From Haematobacter massiliensis (GTDB taxonomy: Bacteria > Pseudomonadota > Alphaproteobacteria > Rhodobacterales > Rhodobacteraceae), in contig NZ_JGYG01000009.1 in the NCBI RefSeq assembly GCF_000740795.1, positions 62,001-126,000 on the forward strand: a stretch of DNA of 64,000 nucleotides, in the 5' to 3' direction. The position numbers and the translations under genes are program-made. The notes beneath the pieces are model-generated. The model saw nothing but the letters and a program-made list of their open reading frames with translations, did no database searches and was not told the DNA's origin. Position 1 is the first letter of the stretch. The number at the start of each line of letters is the position of its first letter. Below, piece after piece: positions 25,107-33,555 of this stretch.

Positions 25107-27512
25107 TCAGCTGCGAAGCGCGCCGCCGGTGGCCTTGGCCACCTTTTCGACGATCTTGGCGGAAACGGCGGAGATTTCCTCCTCCGTCAGGGTGCGGTCC
25201 CTGGGCTGGAGACGGACGGTGATGGCAAGGCTTTTCTTGCCCGCCCCCATCTGCGCCTCCGCCTTCTCGCCGGAGAATTCATCGAAGACGCGCACCTCCT
25301 CGATCAGCGCCTTGTCCGCGCCCTGGGCGGCGTTGACGAGTGTCAGAGCCTCCACCGTGCTGTCGATCACGAAGGCGAAGTCGCGCTCCACCGCCTGAAG
25401 GTCCGACAGGATCAGCGCCGGGCGCGTCGTGCCCTTGCCGCGCGGCAGCGGAATGGCGTCCAGATGAACGGTGAAGGCGACTGCCGGACCCTTCACGTCG
25501 AAAGCGCGCAGGATCCGGGGATGCACCTCGCCGAAGGTGGCGATGGCGTTCTTGCCAAGCCCGATCCGGCCCGACCGGCCAGGGTGGAAGGCATCGCCCG
25601 CGTCGCGGCTGATCTGCACCCGCTGCGGCGCGCCAGCGGCCGAGAGGATCGCCTCCGCGTCCGCCTTGGCGTCATAGACGTCGAAACCGCGCCGGGCGCC
25701 GTGCACATCGCGCCCGACAGCCTCACCCACCAGAAGCCCGGTGATCTCCGTCGCCTGTTCGCCCGGCTCGCCCCCCGTGAACACAGGTCCGACCTCGAAG
25801 AACGCCAGATCGGCAAAGCCGCGCGCCTGATTGCGGGCCGCAGCCTCCAAAAGACCGGGAAGGAGCGACGGGCGCAGATGCGTCATGGCCGAGGAGATCG
25901 GATTGTCCACCCGCGTCGCCGGAGCCGCGCCGCCGAACAGCTTCGCCGCCGCTTCGGAGATGAAGCTGTAGGTCACGCATTCATTGTAGCCAAGCGTCGC
26001 CGCCGTGCGCCGCGCCGCACCTTCACGCCGCTGCCGGGGGGAGAGGATCGGCTTCGGCACACCGGCGGATGCCCGCGGCAGGGGTTGGCCCCGCAGCTTG
26101 GTGAGGGAGGCGACACGCGCCACTTCCTCCACCAGATCGGCCTCTCCCAGCACATCGGGACGCCAGGAGGGCGGGCTGGCCATGTCGCCTGAGAAGGTGA
26201 AGCCGAGCGCCTCCAGCGTGTGCTTCTGCTCCGGCGCCGGGATATCCATACCGACGAGGCTGATGATCCGCTCCGGCTGCCAGCGATAGGCGCGGGCGGT
26301 ATCCGGAACCGCGCCCGCGACCTGCACCTCCGACGCCTCGCCCCCGCAAAGGTCGAGGATCATGCGCGTCGCAAGCTCCATCCCCTCGATCGTGAAGGCG
26401 GGATCGATGCCGCGCTCGAACCGGTAGCGCGCATCCGATATGATCTTGAGCGCACGGCCCGTCGTCGCCGTGCGGATCGGATCGAAATACGCGGCCTCCA
26501 GATAAACGGTGACGGTCTCCTCCGTGCAGCCCGAGGCCTCGCCTCCCATGATGCCGCCCAGGCTCTCCACGCCGGCGTCATCGGCGATCACCGTCATGCC
26601 GGGCGTCAGGGTGTAGCTCTTACCATCCAGCGCCAGCAGTTCCTCCCCCTCGCGGGCAGAACGCACCGTGAGCATGCCCTTCACCTTGTCCGCGTCGAAG
26701 ACATGCAGCGGGCGGTTCAGGTCGAAGGTGAAGTAATTGGTTATGTCCACCAGCGCGGAAATGGGCCGCAGACCGATGGCCTTCAATCGCGCCTGCATCC
26801 ATGCGGGCGAGGGGCCGTTCTTCACCCCCCGGATCACCCGCCCGGCAAAGAGCGGGCAGAAAGGCAGCGTGTTGCTGTCGATGGTGACAGTGATCGGATT
26901 CGGAAACGCGCCGGGCACCTTTTCGACGGCCAGCGGCTTCAGCGTTCCGAGGCCGCGCGCGGCAAGGTCGCGCGCCACGCCCCGCACGCCGAGCGCATCG
27001 GGGCGGTTCGGGGTGATCTTGATGTGGAACATCGGATCGACCGCACCGGGACGGTTTTCCGCCAGCCAGTCGACGAATTTCTCGCCGACCTCGCCCGAGG
27101 GAAGCTCGATGATCCCGTCATGCTCATCCGACAGTTCCAGCTCGCGCTCGGAAGCCATCATACCGTGCGATTCGACGCCGCGGATCTTGCCCACGCCCAG
27201 CGTCGTATCGAGCCCCGGCACGTAGTCGCCCGGCTTCACCAGCACGACTGTGATCCCCGCCCGTGCATTCGGCGCGCCGCAGACGATCTGCTTCTCGCCC
27301 TCGTCCGTCATCACGCGGCAGACCCGGAGCCGGTCGGCATCGGGATGCTGCTCGGCATGAAGCACCTTCGCCAGCGTGAAGGTTTGCAGCTTGGCGGCGG
27401 GGTTCGAAACCTCCTCCACCTCAAGCCCGAGGTCAGTCAACGTCTCGGCGATCTCCTCGACGGTGGCCGTGGTGTCGAGATGGTCTTTCAGCCAGGAGAG
27501 GGTGAATTTCAT
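25107..27512 (-). CDS. pheT: Phenylalanine-tRNA ligase beta subunit
   Basis: PheT (801 aa), the large subunit of the alpha2beta2 enzyme charging tRNA-Phe. It starts [13 protein letters not shown], followed by an EMAP-like tRNA-binding domain (about 39-150, VCRVMTDEGEKQIVCGAPNA), B3/B4 editing and B5 domains in the middle (DITNYFTFDLNRPLHVFDADK), and a C-terminal FDX-ACB anticodon-recognition domain (about 705-801). Length is standard. The start codon overlaps, as ATGA, the stop of the small inserted gene lying between pheS and pheT. Confidence 0.97.
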   Translation of the reverse strand: MKFTLSWLKDHLDTTATVEEIAETLTDLGLEVEEVSNPAAKLQTFTLAKVLHAEQHPDADRLRVCRVMTDEGEKQIVCGAPNARAGITVVLVKPGDYVPGLDTTLGVGKIRGVESHGMMASERELELSDEHDGIIELPSGEVGEKFVDWLAENRPGAVDPMFHIKITPNRPDALGVRGVARDLAARGLGTLKPLAVEKVPGAFPNPITVTIDSNTLPFCPLFAGRVIRGVKNGPSPAWMQARLKAIGLRPISALVDITNYFTFDLNRPLHVFDADKVKGMLTVRSAREGEELLALDGKSYTLTPGMTVIADDAGVESLGGIMGGEASGCTEETVTVYLEAAYFDPIRTATTGRALKIISDARYRFERGIDPAFTIEGMELATRMILDLCGGEASEVQVAGAVPDTARAYRWQPERIISLVGMDIPAPEQKHTLEALGFTFSGDMASPPSWRPDVLGEADLVEEVARVASLTKLRGQPLPRASAGVPKPILSPRQRREGAARRTAATLGYNECVTYSFISEAAAKLFGGAAPATRVDNPISSAMTHLRPSLLPGLLEAAARNQARGFADLAFFEVGPVFTGGEPGEQATEITGLLVGEAVGRDVHGARRGFDVYDAKADAEAILSAAGAPQRVQISRDAGDAFHPGRSGRIGLGKNAIATFGEVHPRILRAFDVKGPAVAFTVHLDAIPLPRGKGTTRPALILSDLQAVERDFAFVIDSTVEALTLVNAAQGADKALIEEVRVFDEFSGEKAEAQMGAGKKSLAITVRLQPRDRTLTEEEISAVSAKIVEKVAKATGGALRS

Positions 27513-27928
27513 TTTTCTAGTCCTGTAAGTCTAAGCAGCCATGCAGACAACAACGCGGCGACAACGGAAACAAAGATGGTGAGTACGTTTGCGGTGAGTC
27601 CATTGATCTGCGCCTGCCACCACGACTTGCTCTTCTCTTCCAAATATTTGACCCCTAGGGGAGTGAGGCTCACGAATCCTCCAAAGAAGTCTTCGCTTCT
27701 CCCTATTCTCATCACCTCAAGGGTCAGAAGATTTTGTTGCTTAGCATAGATGATATGGCGATCCCGCTCGCGAAGCTCTGGTCGGTTCTCTCGTTGCCCA
27801 ATTCCGAATACGCCATCACCTTCCCACGGTTCCAAAGCATAGCGCGAACAGTAGGTTTTTCCGCCGATCTCATCGGAAGCGGCGACCTCTTTGAGCAATC
27901 CAAGAAGTGTCTTGGAGTTTATGCTCAC
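27509..27928 (-). CDS. Small membrane-anchored protein inserted between pheS and pheT
   Basis: A 139-aa protein, not recognised. The N-terminal two thirds are soluble and end in [19 protein letters not shown], reminiscent of the wing of a winged-helix domain; the last 30 residues form one transmembrane helix ([20 protein letters not shown]). The start is GTG at 27928, overlapping the pheS stop as GTGA, and its stop overlaps pheT as ATGA, so it is translationally embedded in the pheST operon. Its base composition looks clearly less GC-rich than the flanking synthetase genes, a sign of later acquisition. It could be a regulator, or an immunity- or defence-type protein that relies on an essential operon; nothing proves a function. 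Confidence 0.7.
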   Translation of the reverse strand: MSINSKTLLGLLKEVAASDEIGGKTYCSRYALEPWEGDGVFGIGQRENRPELRERDRHIIYAKQQNLLTLEVMRIGRSEDFFGGFVSLTPLGVKYLEEKSKSWWQAQINGLTANVLTIFVSVVAALLSAWLLRLTGLEK

Positions 27929-29007
27929 CTGCTCAACCCGCCCACAATCCCCGGCACGTCCAGCGCCGCGAAGCCGTAGTGCTTGAGCCAGCGCAGGTCG
28001 CTCTCGAAGAACGCGCGCAGGTCGGGGATACCGTATTTCAGCATGGCGATCCGGTCGATGCCCATACCGAAGGCAAAGCCCTGCCATTCGTTCGGGTCGA
28101 TGCCGCCGGCAGCCAGAACCTTCGGATGGACCATGCCGCTGCCCAGGATTTCGAGCCACGAGTCGCCTTCGCCGATCTTCAACTGACCGCCTTCCCAGGA
28201 GCAGCGGATATCGACCTCGGCCGAGGGTTCGGTGAAGGGGAAGTGCGAGGCGCGGAAGCGCAATTCCACGCTGTCCACCTCGAAGAAGGCGCGGCAGAAC
28301 TCCTCCAGCACCCATTTGAGGTTGGCCATGTTGATGTCGCGGCCGAGCGCCAGCCCTTCGACCTGATGGAACATCGGCGTATGCGTCTGGTCCATGTCCA
28401 TGCGGTAGACACGGCCGGGGCAAATGACGCGGAGCGGCGCGCCCCGTTCCTGCATCGCGCGGATCTGTACGGGGGAGGTATGAGTGCGCAACACGTTCGG
28501 CGGGCGGTTGTCGCCCGGAGCGCGTGCCATGAAGAACGTATCATGCTCCTGCCGGGCGGGGTGTTCCGGGGCGATGTTCAGTGCGTCAAAGTTGTACCAG
28601 TCGCTCTCCACCTGCGGGCCTTCCGCCACGGCGAAGCCCATGTCGGCGAAGATGGCGGTGACTTCCTCCGTCACCTGACTGACCGGATGGATCGTGCCCT
28701 GCCGGCGCGGGCGTGCGGGCAAGGTGACATCCAGCCACTCTGCCTTCAGCCGGGCATCAAGCGCCGCATCGCCGAGGGCGGTCTTGCGGGCACGAAGCGC
28801 GGCGTCGATCTCATCCTTCAGGCGGTTCAGCGCGGCGCCGGTGGTCTGACGCTCCTCCGGGGTCATCCTGCCCAGTTCGCGCATCTTCAGGCTGATCTCG
28901 CCTTTCTTGCCCAGCGCGGCAAGGCGGATATCCTCCAGCGACGATTCATCCGACGCTCCGGCGATGCCGTCGAGATACCTGCCCCTCAGTGCGTCCAAAC
29001 CGTCCAT
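27925..29007 (-). CDS. pheS: Phenylalanine-tRNA ligase alpha subunit
   Basis: PheS (360 aa) carries the catalytic core. An N-terminal coiled coil (about residues 1-85) precedes the class II motifs: [12 protein letters not shown] (about 173-184), CPGRVYRMD (motif 2, about 195-203), [14 protein letters not shown] (about 208-221), and motif 3 [18 protein letters not shown] (about 310-327). It starts at the ATG at 29007, 88 bases after tctA, behind a terminator-like hairpin, so it probably has its own promoter. Its stop overlaps the small gene described at 27509. Confidence 0.97.
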   Translation of the reverse strand: MDGLDALRGRYLDGIAGASDESSLEDIRLAALGKKGEISLKMRELGRMTPEERQTTGAALNRLKDEIDAALRARKTALGDAALDARLKAEWLDVTLPARPRRQGTIHPVSQVTEEVTAIFADMGFAVAEGPQVESDWYNFDALNIAPEHPARQEHDTFFMARAPGDNRPPNVLRTHTSPVQIRAMQERGAPLRVICPGRVYRMDMDQTHTPMFHQVEGLALGRDINMANLKWVLEEFCRAFFEVDSVELRFRASHFPFTEPSAEVDIRCSWEGGQLKIGEGDSWLEILGSGMVHPKVLAAGGIDPNEWQGFAFGMGIDRIAMLKYGIPDLRAFFESDLRWLKHYGFAALDVPGIVGGLSR

Positions 29008-29070
29008 GTCATCTCTCCGGGAAAATCCGGGCCCGTGCTAACACAGGCCCGGCCCCGGGGAAAAGACCCA

Positions 29071-29096
29071 AGCCCGAAGCGGGCCCGGATCGGGCT
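29071..29096 (-). terminator. Intrinsic-type terminator after tctA
   Basis: On the minus strand AGCCCGA and TCGGGCT pair around a GC-rich 12-base centre, followed by TGGGTCTTTT. The first stem base is the tctA stop codon T. This would separate tctCBA from pheS. Confidence 0.55.
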
Positions 29097-30598
29097 CAGT
29101 CCTCCACGAACACCTCTTCGCGCTTGCGGCGGATATTGGGCAGGAACAGCACCACCAGCACCGCCAGCGTCAGGAGCAGAAGCGTCAGGCTGATCGGCCG
29201 GCTGACGAAGGTCATGGGATCGCCCCGCGACAGGATCATCGCCCGGCGCAGGTTCTCCTCCATCATCGGGCCGAGCACGAAGCCCAGCAGCAGCGGCGCG
29301 GGCTCAAACCCCAGCTTGGCCATCACATAGCCGAGCAGACCGAAGGCCGCGACGGCGTAGAGGTCGAAGGTGTTGGAGGCCACGCTGTAGACGCCGATGG
29401 AGCAGAAAGCCATGATGATGGGAAAGAGCACGTAATAAGGCACCGTCAACAGCTTCACCCACAGCCCGATCAGCGGCAGGTTCAGGACGACGAGCATCAG
29501 ATTGCCGATCCACATGGAGGCGATGATGCCCCAGAACAGCGCAGGCTGCTCCGTCGCCACGTTGGGGCCGGGAACGATGCCCTGAATGATCATCGCGCCG
29601 ATCATCAGCGCCATGACAGGGTTTGCGGGAATCCCCAGTGTAAGCAAGGGGATGAAGGAGGTCTGCGCCCCCGCGTTGTTGGCGGATTCCGGCCCCGCCA
29701 CACCTTCCAGCGCCCCGTGGCCGAACTCCTCGGGGTTCTTCGCCAGACGTTTTTCCATCGTGTAGGAGGCGAAGGACGCAAGGATCGCGCCGCCCCCCGG
29801 GAGAATGCCCAGGACGGAGCCGAGCGCCGTGCCGCGCAACACCGGCGCCACCATGCGCCGGAACTCCTCCCGATTGGGCAGGAGCCTGTCCACGGCCGCG
29901 CGCAGGATGGAGCGGCTCCCCTCCGACTCGAGGTTACGCAGGATCTCTGCAATCCCGAAAACGCCCACGGCAAGCGCAACGAAGTTCAGTCCGTCGGCAT
30001 ATTCGCGGACGCCCAGCGTGAAGCGTGGTGTGCCGGTATAGATATCGGTACCCACCAGGCCCAGCAGCAACCCGAGCACCACCATGGCCAGCGCCTTCAG
30101 CACAGAGCCATGCGCAAGCGCGATGGACATGACGAGGCCGAGGAGCATCAGCGAAAAATACTCCGCCGCGCCGAAGCGCAGGGCCACGGCGGTAAGCGGC
30201 GGTGCAAAGATCGCCACCAGCAGGGTAGAGACGGACCCCGCAAAGAAGGAGCCCAGAGCGGCAATGGCAAGGGCGGTGCCCGCCTTCCCTTTCCGCGCCA
30301 TCTGATAGCCGTCGATCGCCGTGACGGCAGAGGACGATTCGCCCGGCATGTTGATGAGGATGGCCGTGGTCGAGCCACCGTATTGCGCACCGTAGTAAAT
30401 GCCCGCCAGCATGATGAGCGAGGAGACGGGTTCCAGCTGGAACGTGATCGGCAGCAGCATGGCGATGGTCGCCGTGGCACCGATTCCCGGCAGCACGCCC
30501 ACCAGCGTTCCGAGAAGCGCCCCGATCAGGCAGAACAGCAGGTTGGCAGGCGACGATGCTGTGGCAAAGCCCAGGGCGAGGTTTGAGAGCAGATCCAT
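29096..30598 (-). CDS. tctA: TctA-family tripartite tricarboxylate transporter, large membrane subunit
   Basis: TctA (500 aa) is the 12-helix permease subunit of a tripartite tricarboxylate transporter. The N-terminal signature [23 protein letters not shown] (about 27-49) with its repeat later in the protein ([22 protein letters not shown], about 252-273) is diagnostic, as is [22 protein letters not shown]. It works with TctB and the periplasmic receptor TctC encoded upstream. Substrate may be citrate or another carboxylate, not determinable from sequence. Confidence 0.94.
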   Translation of the reverse strand: MDLLSNLALGFATASSPANLLFCLIGALLGTLVGVLPGIGATATIAMLLPITFQLEPVSSLIMLAGIYYGAQYGGSTTAILINMPGESSSAVTAIDGYQMARKGKAGTALAIAALGSFFAGSVSTLLVAIFAPPLTAVALRFGAAEYFSLMLLGLVMSIALAHGSVLKALAMVVLGLLLGLVGTDIYTGTPRFTLGVREYADGLNFVALAVGVFGIAEILRNLESEGSRSILRAAVDRLLPNREEFRRMVAPVLRGTALGSVLGILPGGGAILASFASYTMEKRLAKNPEEFGHGALEGVAGPESANNAGAQTSFIPLLTLGIPANPVMALMIGAMIIQGIVPGPNVATEQPALFWGIIASMWIGNLMLVVLNLPLIGLWVKLLTVPYYVLFPIIMAFCSIGVYSVASNTFDLYAVAAFGLLGYVMAKLGFEPAPLLLGFVLGPMMEENLRRAMILSRGDPMTFVSRPISLTLLLLTLAVLVVLFLPNIRRKREEVFVED

Positions 30599-30607
30599 CG
30601 TCGGGCC

Positions 30608-31066
30608 TCAGAACGGGAGCCAGGGGCCGAAGCGCCGGAACGGCAGGCCAAGGGCATAGCTGAACACAAGGGTCGAAAACACGGTGACGGCGACGGCGAG
30701 CGCCACGGCACCCAGAGGCCGCATCCGTGTCGAGGCGAAAGACGCGATAAGCGCGGTGAAGAACAAGGCGGGCACGAAGCCCAGCCCCCGCACCGTCAAC
30801 CCAAAGAAGATCGGCGCAGGCAGGATGAATAACATGCCTCTCCACGCGATCTCACCTATCGGCGCGCCTTTGCTGCGAAAGCCGTCAAAGAAGATGATGA
30901 GCCCCAGCAGGCCAAGGACGAGCGACAGAACGAATGGAAAATAACCCGGCCCCATGCGCCGCGATGTTCCAAGCTCCAGGTCGAGCGATTCCAGCGCGAA
31001 GAACAAGGCGGTGAGGACCAGCAGTCCGCCGCCGATCAGACTGCTGGCGTTCAGATTACGTGACAT
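30608..31066 (-). CDS. tctB: TctB-family tripartite tricarboxylate transporter, small membrane subunit
   Basis: TctB (152 aa), a four-helix membrane subunit of the transporter. Hydrophobic segments lie at about residues 10-26, 42-60, 77-108 (split) and 118-140; the MGPGYFPFVLSLVLGLLGLIIF segment (about 38-59) is family-typical. It lies between tctC and tctA with nine bases to tctA. An eight-base hairpin precedes it (31086-31106), probably lowering membrane-subunit expression relative to the receptor. Confidence 0.88.
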   Translation of the reverse strand: MSRNLNASSLIGGGLLVLTALFFALESLDLELGTSRRMGPGYFPFVLSLVLGLLGLIIFFDGFRSKGAPIGEIAWRGMLFILPAPIFFGLTVRGLGFVPALFFTALIASFASTRMRPLGAVALAVAVTVFSTLVFSYALGLPFRRFGPWLPF

Positions 31067-31085
31067 TCAGCTCTCCGAATGGGTT

Positions 31086-31106
31086 GCGCCCGATAGGCTC
31101 GGGCGC
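31086..31106. promoter_or_regulatory. Intercistronic hairpin between tctC and tctB
   Basis: GCGCCCGA-TAGGC-TCGGGCGC is a perfect eight-base stem 20 bases after the tctC stop and 20 bases before tctB. Such hairpins can protect the upstream message 3' end and attenuate the downstream genes, giving excess binding protein over permease. No T-run follows. Confidence 0.55.
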
Positions 31107-31126
31107 GGGAGATCGACCACCGAGGG

Positions 31127-32101
31127 TCAGTCGGCATAGACGCCTGCAGCCTCGATCACCGGCTTCCAGCGGGCGATCTCCGTCTCCAGTTTCTGCTTCA
31201 GCGCCGCCGGGGTCGCTTCCTCGGCAGAGGAGGGTGTCGTGCCCAGTTCCCCGAAACGGGCGATCACGTTCGGATCGACCAGCGCCTTCTGCAGCGAGGC
31301 GGAGAGGCGCTCGTTGACCTCAGCGGGCGTGCCCTTCGGCGAATAGATGCCGTGCCAGATGCCCACGGTGAAATCCTCAAGGCCCGCCTCGGACGCAGTG
31401 GGCAGATCCGGGAAGATCGCCAGCCGCTCAGGCGAGGTCACGGCATAGGCCTTGATCGTGCCGCCCTTGATCTGCTGAGTGGTATTGGTGGTCTGGTCGC
31501 ACATCAGATCCACCTGTCCGCCCAACAGATCCGTCATCGCCGGGCCCGTCCCCTTGTAGGGCACCGTCACCAGCGGGGTGTCGATGGCCGACATGAACAT
31601 CATTCCGCAAAGATGCGAAGCCGCGCCGATGCCGGCATTGGCGAGCGTCACCTCATCGGCATGTTCCTTGACATAGGAGACCAGCCCCTTGAGGTCGGCG
31701 GCTTCCATGTCTTTTCTGGAAACGATGGTCATCGGCACTTCGGTGACGAGTCCCACATAGTCGAAGTCGCCCAGCGTGTCGTAGGCCAGCTTGCGATACA
31801 GCGTGGCCGAGGTCGCCATGCCAATATGGTGGAGCAGCAGCGTATAACCGTCGGCATCCGCCGTCGCGACACGGCCCGCGCCAAGCGTTCCCCCTGCGCC
31901 GCCCACGTTCTCGATAATCACCTGCTGACCCAGATCGCGGGACATGGACTCTGCCACCAGGCGCGCGACGGTATCGGTCGGGCCGCCCGCCGAGAACGGT
32001 ACGATCATCGTGATCTGCCGCGTGGGATAGTCCTGCGCCATTGCCGTGCTGGCAAGCATCGCAAATCCGGCAGCCACGCCGCCGATGAGTTTCCTCGTCA
32101 T
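31127..32101 (-). CDS. tctC: TctC-family periplasmic substrate-binding protein
   Basis: A 324-aa extracytoplasmic receptor (Bug/TctC family) for the tripartite transporter. The signal peptide covers about residues 1-22 (ending TAMAQ). The family sequence ITMIVPFSAGGPTDTVARLVAE (about 28-49), VENVGGAGGTLGA-like motif (here IENVGGAGGTLGAG) and VPYKGTGPAMTDLLGGQVDLMCDQ are clear. The ATG at 32101 follows GGGAGGATAAT. It is first in the tctCBA operon and lies 80 bases downstream of the dctD-like regulator gene, which may control it. Confidence 0.94.
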   Translation of the reverse strand: MTRKLIGGVAAGFAMLASTAMAQDYPTRQITMIVPFSAGGPTDTVARLVAESMSRDLGQQVIIENVGGAGGTLGAGRVATADADGYTLLLHHIGMATSATLYRKLAYDTLGDFDYVGLVTEVPMTIVSRKDMEAADLKGLVSYVKEHADEVTLANAGIGAASHLCGMMFMSAIDTPLVTVPYKGTGPAMTDLLGGQVDLMCDQTTNTTQQIKGGTIKAYAVTSPERLAIFPDLPTASEAGLEDFTVGIWHGIYSPKGTPAEVNERLSASLQKALVDPNVIARFGELGTTPSSAEEATPAALKQKLETEIARWKPVIEAAGVYAD

Positions 32102-32181
32102 ATTATCCTCCCTCAGGGGCACTGATTGGCCGCACCCTCCGGGAAAGGATGGCATTTCCAGAACGACAGGTCACCAAAATG

Positions 32182-33555
32182 TTAGAGGCGTACCGAAAAT
32201 TCGTGGTCTGTTTCTGTGACTTCCGCCGTTTCCGACAGAAGCCTCCTGTCCAGGCCGTATTTCTGCATCTTCTCATAAAGCGTTTTGCGTGAAATTCCGA
32301 GCGCTTCGTAGACGGGTTTCAGACGGCCGCCGTGGGCGCTGATTGCGCCGGAGATCAAGCTCCGCTCGAACTCTGCAACCCGATCCGACAGCCGCGAGCC
32401 TTCGCCCGCCGTCACCTCCACACCGTCGATGCCAAGTACGAAACGTTCAGCAGCGTTGCGCAATTCGCGCATATTTCCCGGCCAGTCACGGGTGGAAAGC
32501 GTCGCCAGCAGGCCGGCAGGAGCCTCCCGCTCCGCGACACCATGCCGCGCCGCCGCCTCGCGACAGAGATGGAGAAAGAGCAGCGGTATATCCTCCCGAT
32601 GCTCCGCCAACGAGGGCAGCCGGATCGTCGCGACGTTCAGTCGGTAATAGAGATCCTCCCGGAAGCGGCCCGCGGCCACCTCCTCCGCCAGATCGACTTT
32701 GCTGGTGGCCATGAAGCGCACATCGAGCGGGATGGCATCGTGGGAGCCCAGCCGGGTGATGACCCGGGCCTCCAGCACCCGCAACAGCTTGGCCTGAAGA
32801 TCAAAGGGCATGGACCCGATCTCATCCAGCAGGATCGTCCCGCTGCGGGCATGTTCGAACTTGCCGTAGCGCGATCGCATCGCTCCCGGAAAAGCGCCGA
32901 CCTCATGTCCGAACAGCTCACTCTCGATCAGCGTCACGGGCAAAGCGGCGCAATCAATGGCAATAAAGGGCCGCTGCGCGCGGGAGGACAGATCGTGCAT
33001 CGCCCGCGCGACGACTTCCTTTCCCGCCCCCGTCGGCCCGATGATGAGCGCATCGGCATCAGAGGCGCCAATGGCGCGCAGCCGGTAGCGCAGGTCCAGC
33101 ATCACCTGAGAGCGGCCCGGCACGCGCGTTTCAATGTCGTCCCGCTTGCCGGCCGCTGCACGCAGCCGCCGGTTCTCCAGCACCAGCCCGCGATGGTCGA
33201 GGGCGCGGCGCAGCACCGCCACCAGCGCCTGCATGGTGAAGGGCTTCTCGATGAAGTCGTAGGCGCCCCGCCGCATGGCTTCCACGGCGAGTTGGACCTC
33301 CGCATGACCGGTGATGAGGATCACCGGGATTTCCGCGTCGATCTCCCGCACCCGATCCAGCAGGGTCATGCCATCCATGCCGGGCATGCGGATGTCGCTG
33401 GCGATGACACCGTTGAATCCGGGGGCAGCAAGGGCCAGAACCTCCTCAGCGGAGGAAAATGCCTCCACCCGGAAACCCGCGAGATCCAGTCCTTCGGCCG
33501 TGGAATGACGCATTTCCGCATCATCATCGGCCAGCAATATCCGTACAGCGCTCAC
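32182..33555 (-). CDS. NtrC-family sigma-54 response regulator (DctD-like)
   Basis: A 457-aa response regulator. Receiver domain residues 1-120 with phospho-acceptor Asp54 (SDIRMPGMDG) and KPF Lys104; AAA+ domain with Walker A GPTGAGKE (173-180), the sigma-54-contacting loop at 220-225 and ILLDEIGSMP Walker B; a Fis-type helix-turn-helix at the C-terminus (LKPVYEALGISRKTLYEKMQKYG). The loop reads GAFPGA instead of GAFTGA. It is coupled to the sensor kinase gene by a four-base overlap. Placement just before tctC suggests it activates that transporter; no clear -24/-12 promoter was found in the 80-base gap. Confidence 0.92.
   Translation of the reverse strand: MSAVRILLADDDAEMRHSTAEGLDLAGFRVEAFSSAEEVLALAAPGFNGVIASDIRMPGMDGMTLLDRVREIDAEIPVILITGHAEVQLAVEAMRRGAYDFIEKPFTMQALVAVLRRALDHRGLVLENRRLRAAAGKRDDIETRVPGRSQVMLDLRYRLRAIGASDADALIIGPTGAGKEVVARAMHDLSSRAQRPFIAIDCAALPVTLIESELFGHEVGAFPGAMRSRYGKFEHARSGTILLDEIGSMPFDLQAKLLRVLEARVITRLGSHDAIPLDVRFMATSKVDLAEEVAAGRFREDLYYRLNVATIRLPSLAEHREDIPLLFLHLCREAAARHGVAEREAPAGLLATLSTRDWPGNMRELRNAAERFVLGIDGVEVTAGEGSRLSDRVAEFERSLISGAISAHGGRLKPVYEALGISRKTLYEKMQKYGLDRRLLSETAEVTETDHEFSVRL

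Noticed and set aside
26220-27749. 509-codon frame antisense to pheT and the small inserted gene
   Set aside because: Shadow of pheT; no motif or start signal.
32102-32181. Sigma-54 promoter before tctC
   Set aside because: No GG-N10-GC pattern with acceptable flanks was found on the minus strand in this gap.
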